This document shows positions 61,720 to 64,000 of a DNA stretch of 64,000 nucleotides, one piece after another. The notes under the pieces were generated by a model that saw nothing but the letters and a program-made list of their open reading frames with translations, was not told the origin of the DNA and did no database searches. The translations under genes were made by a program, and so were the position numbers. Location: the NCBI GenBank assembly GCA_033807695.1, contig CM066310.1:372001-436000 (forward strand), in the 5' to 3' direction. This DNA is from Daedaleopsis sinensis (Eukaryota; Basidiomycota; Agaricomycetes; Polyporales; Polyporaceae). The stretch's first letter is position 1. Each line of letters starts with the position of its first letter.

Positions 61720-64000
61720 TCAACCAACGAGTCGGAAGCGCAGCATGATCTTCTGCCCCGCGAAGAGCCGGTGTCTGCGGTCCCACGCGACGCAGATCTG
61801 CAGCTCCCCCGACATCGCAATCTCACTCGGAGCTTGCGTCGTCGGGCTCGCGCTAGGTTTCTGCACACCCCCTTCAGACTCGGCCTCGGCTGTGGCCGCC
61901 TTCCCTCGCAGCGCGGAGATCTGTGCAGCATACACGCACTTGAGCTCGGCGATGATCGAGTCTTCTGGCCCCGAGAGCACACCAACGGGTCTGTGAAGGA
62001 ACAGGCGCAGTTCAGCTTCTCGTCTCGATAATGAAGGAGGTCGACGTACACGAAGACGAGGCCGAGCGCAGAAGTAATGCCACCGATGGCCGTGTTCACG
62101 ATAGGATCAACCGCGCCCCCGGCGGGGTTCGCGACGATCGAATACTCGCCATCGAACGTGAACACCATGGGCTTGCGCTCGGCGCCCTGCAGCGCTTTGA
62201 GCTGCACGTACTTGGCCTGCGCGGCTCTGAACGTGTCGAAGCGTGCGCGGAATGCGCACAAGAGCGCGGGAAAATGCTGGAACGGGGGCTGTGCGATTCG
62301 CGAACGCATGGATATGAGGCGTGTGGGGAGATGGATGACGACAATGAGAGACGTACTAGGTCGACGAGCTTGCCGTCCGTGTGCGCGAATCCAGTGGGGC
62401 CGGGGGGACGACTCTTGGACGAATGTAGCATCATGGAGTCTGACGTCACGAAGGCGGACGCCCGCGAGCTGCTAAACGAGAGTCCAGGGTCTTGGGAAAG
62501 CTCGTCAAAGGTAACGCCGTGGCGCAGCACATGCCTGCGCCGGCGCGCGTTCTCCCGACATCGGGGACATCGCTTGTACTGATACTGCTCGATAGGCGGG
62601 ATGAGGCGTTTGCAACTATGTGAGCTGCACTTGCGGTATCCAGTCAGGTCGGCACCAGCTGTAGTCTACGAAAGCGACCGTGAGCAACACCCTGGAGAGA
62701 TCATAACTGAGCGATACATACCGCCAAACCATGCGTGTTACCTTGGTCCAGTCGCTGTAACAACGCTTGTTCACGGTGGAAGATCCTGTGTTGAGAGCGA
62801 CATGTATTGCAGAAGCGCCACTTCCGATCTCGAGCCAGGAGGTTGGCGCAGTCGTCGGTGGCGCATTGCAGACGATGCTTGACAGGTCGTGATCCCTTCT
62901 TCCTCCTGGATGGCGTGGTAGGGTTGACGGTGGTAAAAGTTGGAGCAGATGGGTCGTGGTCGTTTTCTTGCTGGTCGACTTCGGACTCGCCTTCGTCCAT
63001 AGAGGACTCCAGCGGGGTGAGCTCAGATTCGTCAGAGAACCAACCACTGTATCGTTTGCGTGGAGACGAGGATGAACGCTCCGGCGACGACTCGCGCGAA
63101 GATGAAGATGAGGACGAAGGCTGAGGAGTAGCCGGTTTGGGCCCTAGTATCAGCCGTACACGGCGGATCGTCTGTGACGGGGGCTTAAGCGCAGGCGGGA
63201 TTTGGATAAGCAAGCGATTGAAGTTGGTCATCTTCATCTGGGACTGGGAATCGAGGCCGGAGACGGATTCGTCAACCGTCTCAGTGAATGAGTATGATGG
63301 CATGAATCCGGAAAGAGGCTCTTCGTCAGAGGACGGCTGCATGGCGGCCAGAGGCTCGTCGTCCGACGATTCGTCATGGTTCTTCAAGCTGTTGATTGCT
63401 GATAGGGGCTCGTCTTCAGAGGAAGTAGTAACCACCATGGCGGTCAGAGGCTCGTCCAACGAGGTAAGAGGAGATAGCATAGTAGACGCAAGGGGTTCAT
63501 CGTCCGAGGAGTCGACATCCATCGCGTCGGCGTCGCAGGTTAGTGGATCAGCTAGAGATTTCGGAGTAGATGTATGATCTACTGTCGGCTCGCTCGTTCC
63601 CATAGTTTCCTGGGGAAGAGACTCTGGCTTCACCTTCACCTCCGTCACGCTGGAATGTGGCTGAGGTACGATGTCGAGCTCAGATACATCCATGGGTACG
63701 TCCTCGCGCGAGGCCGATACTGCGTTCGTTGGGATTGCAAGAGCTTCATTGTCCTCGCCCAATGCTGCGATCTCCGTGTCCTTGGTCAGGTCGGCACGAA
63801 ACTTCGCGATACGTGCACGGAGTCGTTCGCGCCAACGGTTGAACCCGCAGTCCACGCAGAATGTTCCTTGAAACTGAGCAGGAATTCCTCGACTGCACTC
63901 GGGATTCGCACAAGACCGTGTGGCAGGAGGGGGCACTGGCGGAGCCCTCTTGCGTTTCTTCCGTGGGGGTGGGACGAGTTCGGGAGTGTCGGCCTGTACA
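61720..64000 (-). CDS. Nuclear protein with three zinc-ribbon-like motifs and an SSDDEPL repeat; 5' end outside the window
   Basis: The frame is open to the right edge; a basic KKRKR patch (likely nuclear signal) lies just inside it. Three C-x4-C...C-x2-C motifs occur along the protein. CANPECSRG...FCVDC is at about 63912-63850, CATDDCANLLARDRKWRFCNTC at about 62870-62805, and CSSHSC...KRCPRC at about 62620-62550. Between the first two, an acidic region holds five SSDDEPL-like units. An 84-nt intron (62659-62742) joins the second and third motifs in phase (QAGADLTGYRKC). Two further introns give the C-terminal block LPPFQHFPALLCAFRARFDT, FDGEYSIVANPAGG and VLSGPEDSIIAELKCVYA, ending at 61720. 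I do not recognise the family; a transcription-related role is a guess. Confidence 0.8.
63308..63512 (-). repeat. Five-fold SSDDEPL-type coding repeat
   Basis: In protein order: SSDDEPLAS, SLDEPLTAM, SSEDEPLSA, SSDDEPLAAM, SSDEEPLSG. The spacing is irregular (about 12-18 codons), but the D/E-E-P-L core is strict. The DNA units read GAGGCTCGTCGTC-like on the plus strand. Ser followed by acidic residues fits casein-kinase-2 sites (inference). Confidence 0.75.

Overview
The window reads as nuclear DNA of an agaricomycete basidiomycete, probably a wood-decay (polypore-like) fungus. The genes carry many short GT-AG introns of about 45-65 nt with pyrimidine-rich promoters. Their content includes a WSC-domain copper radical oxidase, a class-II-type P450, FunK1-type fungal kinases and a WOPR regulator. 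This assignment is an inference from gene content and architecture; no database search was possible.

Layout. 0-14 kb is a dense housekeeping block: a partial leftward gene, SAC3/GANP mRNA-export factor (+), a tail-anchored FHA/coiled-coil protein (-), GPN1 GTPase (+) and CDK1 with a perfect PSTAIRE helix (+). 16-24 kb holds FunK1 kinase A (+), a leftward gene that joins a degenerate Ras-like domain to an APH-type kinase, and a broken FunK1 copy. 24.5-28.8 kb is a secreted copper radical oxidase with four WSC domains (-). 28.8-33.6 kb has no gene I can support. 33.6-35.8 kb is an intact P450 (-). 37-39.5 kb carries two tandem F-box-type relics. 41.5-44.6 kb is a WOPR (Gti1/Pac2/Wor1-type) regulator (-) with a 1.67 kb intron full of degenerate repeats. 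46.8-47.3 kb is a P450 relic matching the intact P450. 47.5-60 kb is a symmetrical block: FunK1 B (-) and tRNA-Phe (-) face tRNA-Phe (+) and FunK1 C (+), with two small membrane-protein genes between. The right edge is a leftward gene with three zinc-ribbon-like motifs and an SSDDEPL repeat.

The housekeeping genes are intact and close together. The accessory half shows birth-and-death evolution: duplicated FunK1 genes including promoter sequence, a broken FunK1, a broken P450 and broken F-box copies. The most interesting items are the inverted tRNA-Phe/FunK1 duplication, the apparent Ras-like/APH fusion joined by an intron with a TACTAAC branch site, the repeat-filled WOPR intron, and the right-edge zinc-ribbon protein.
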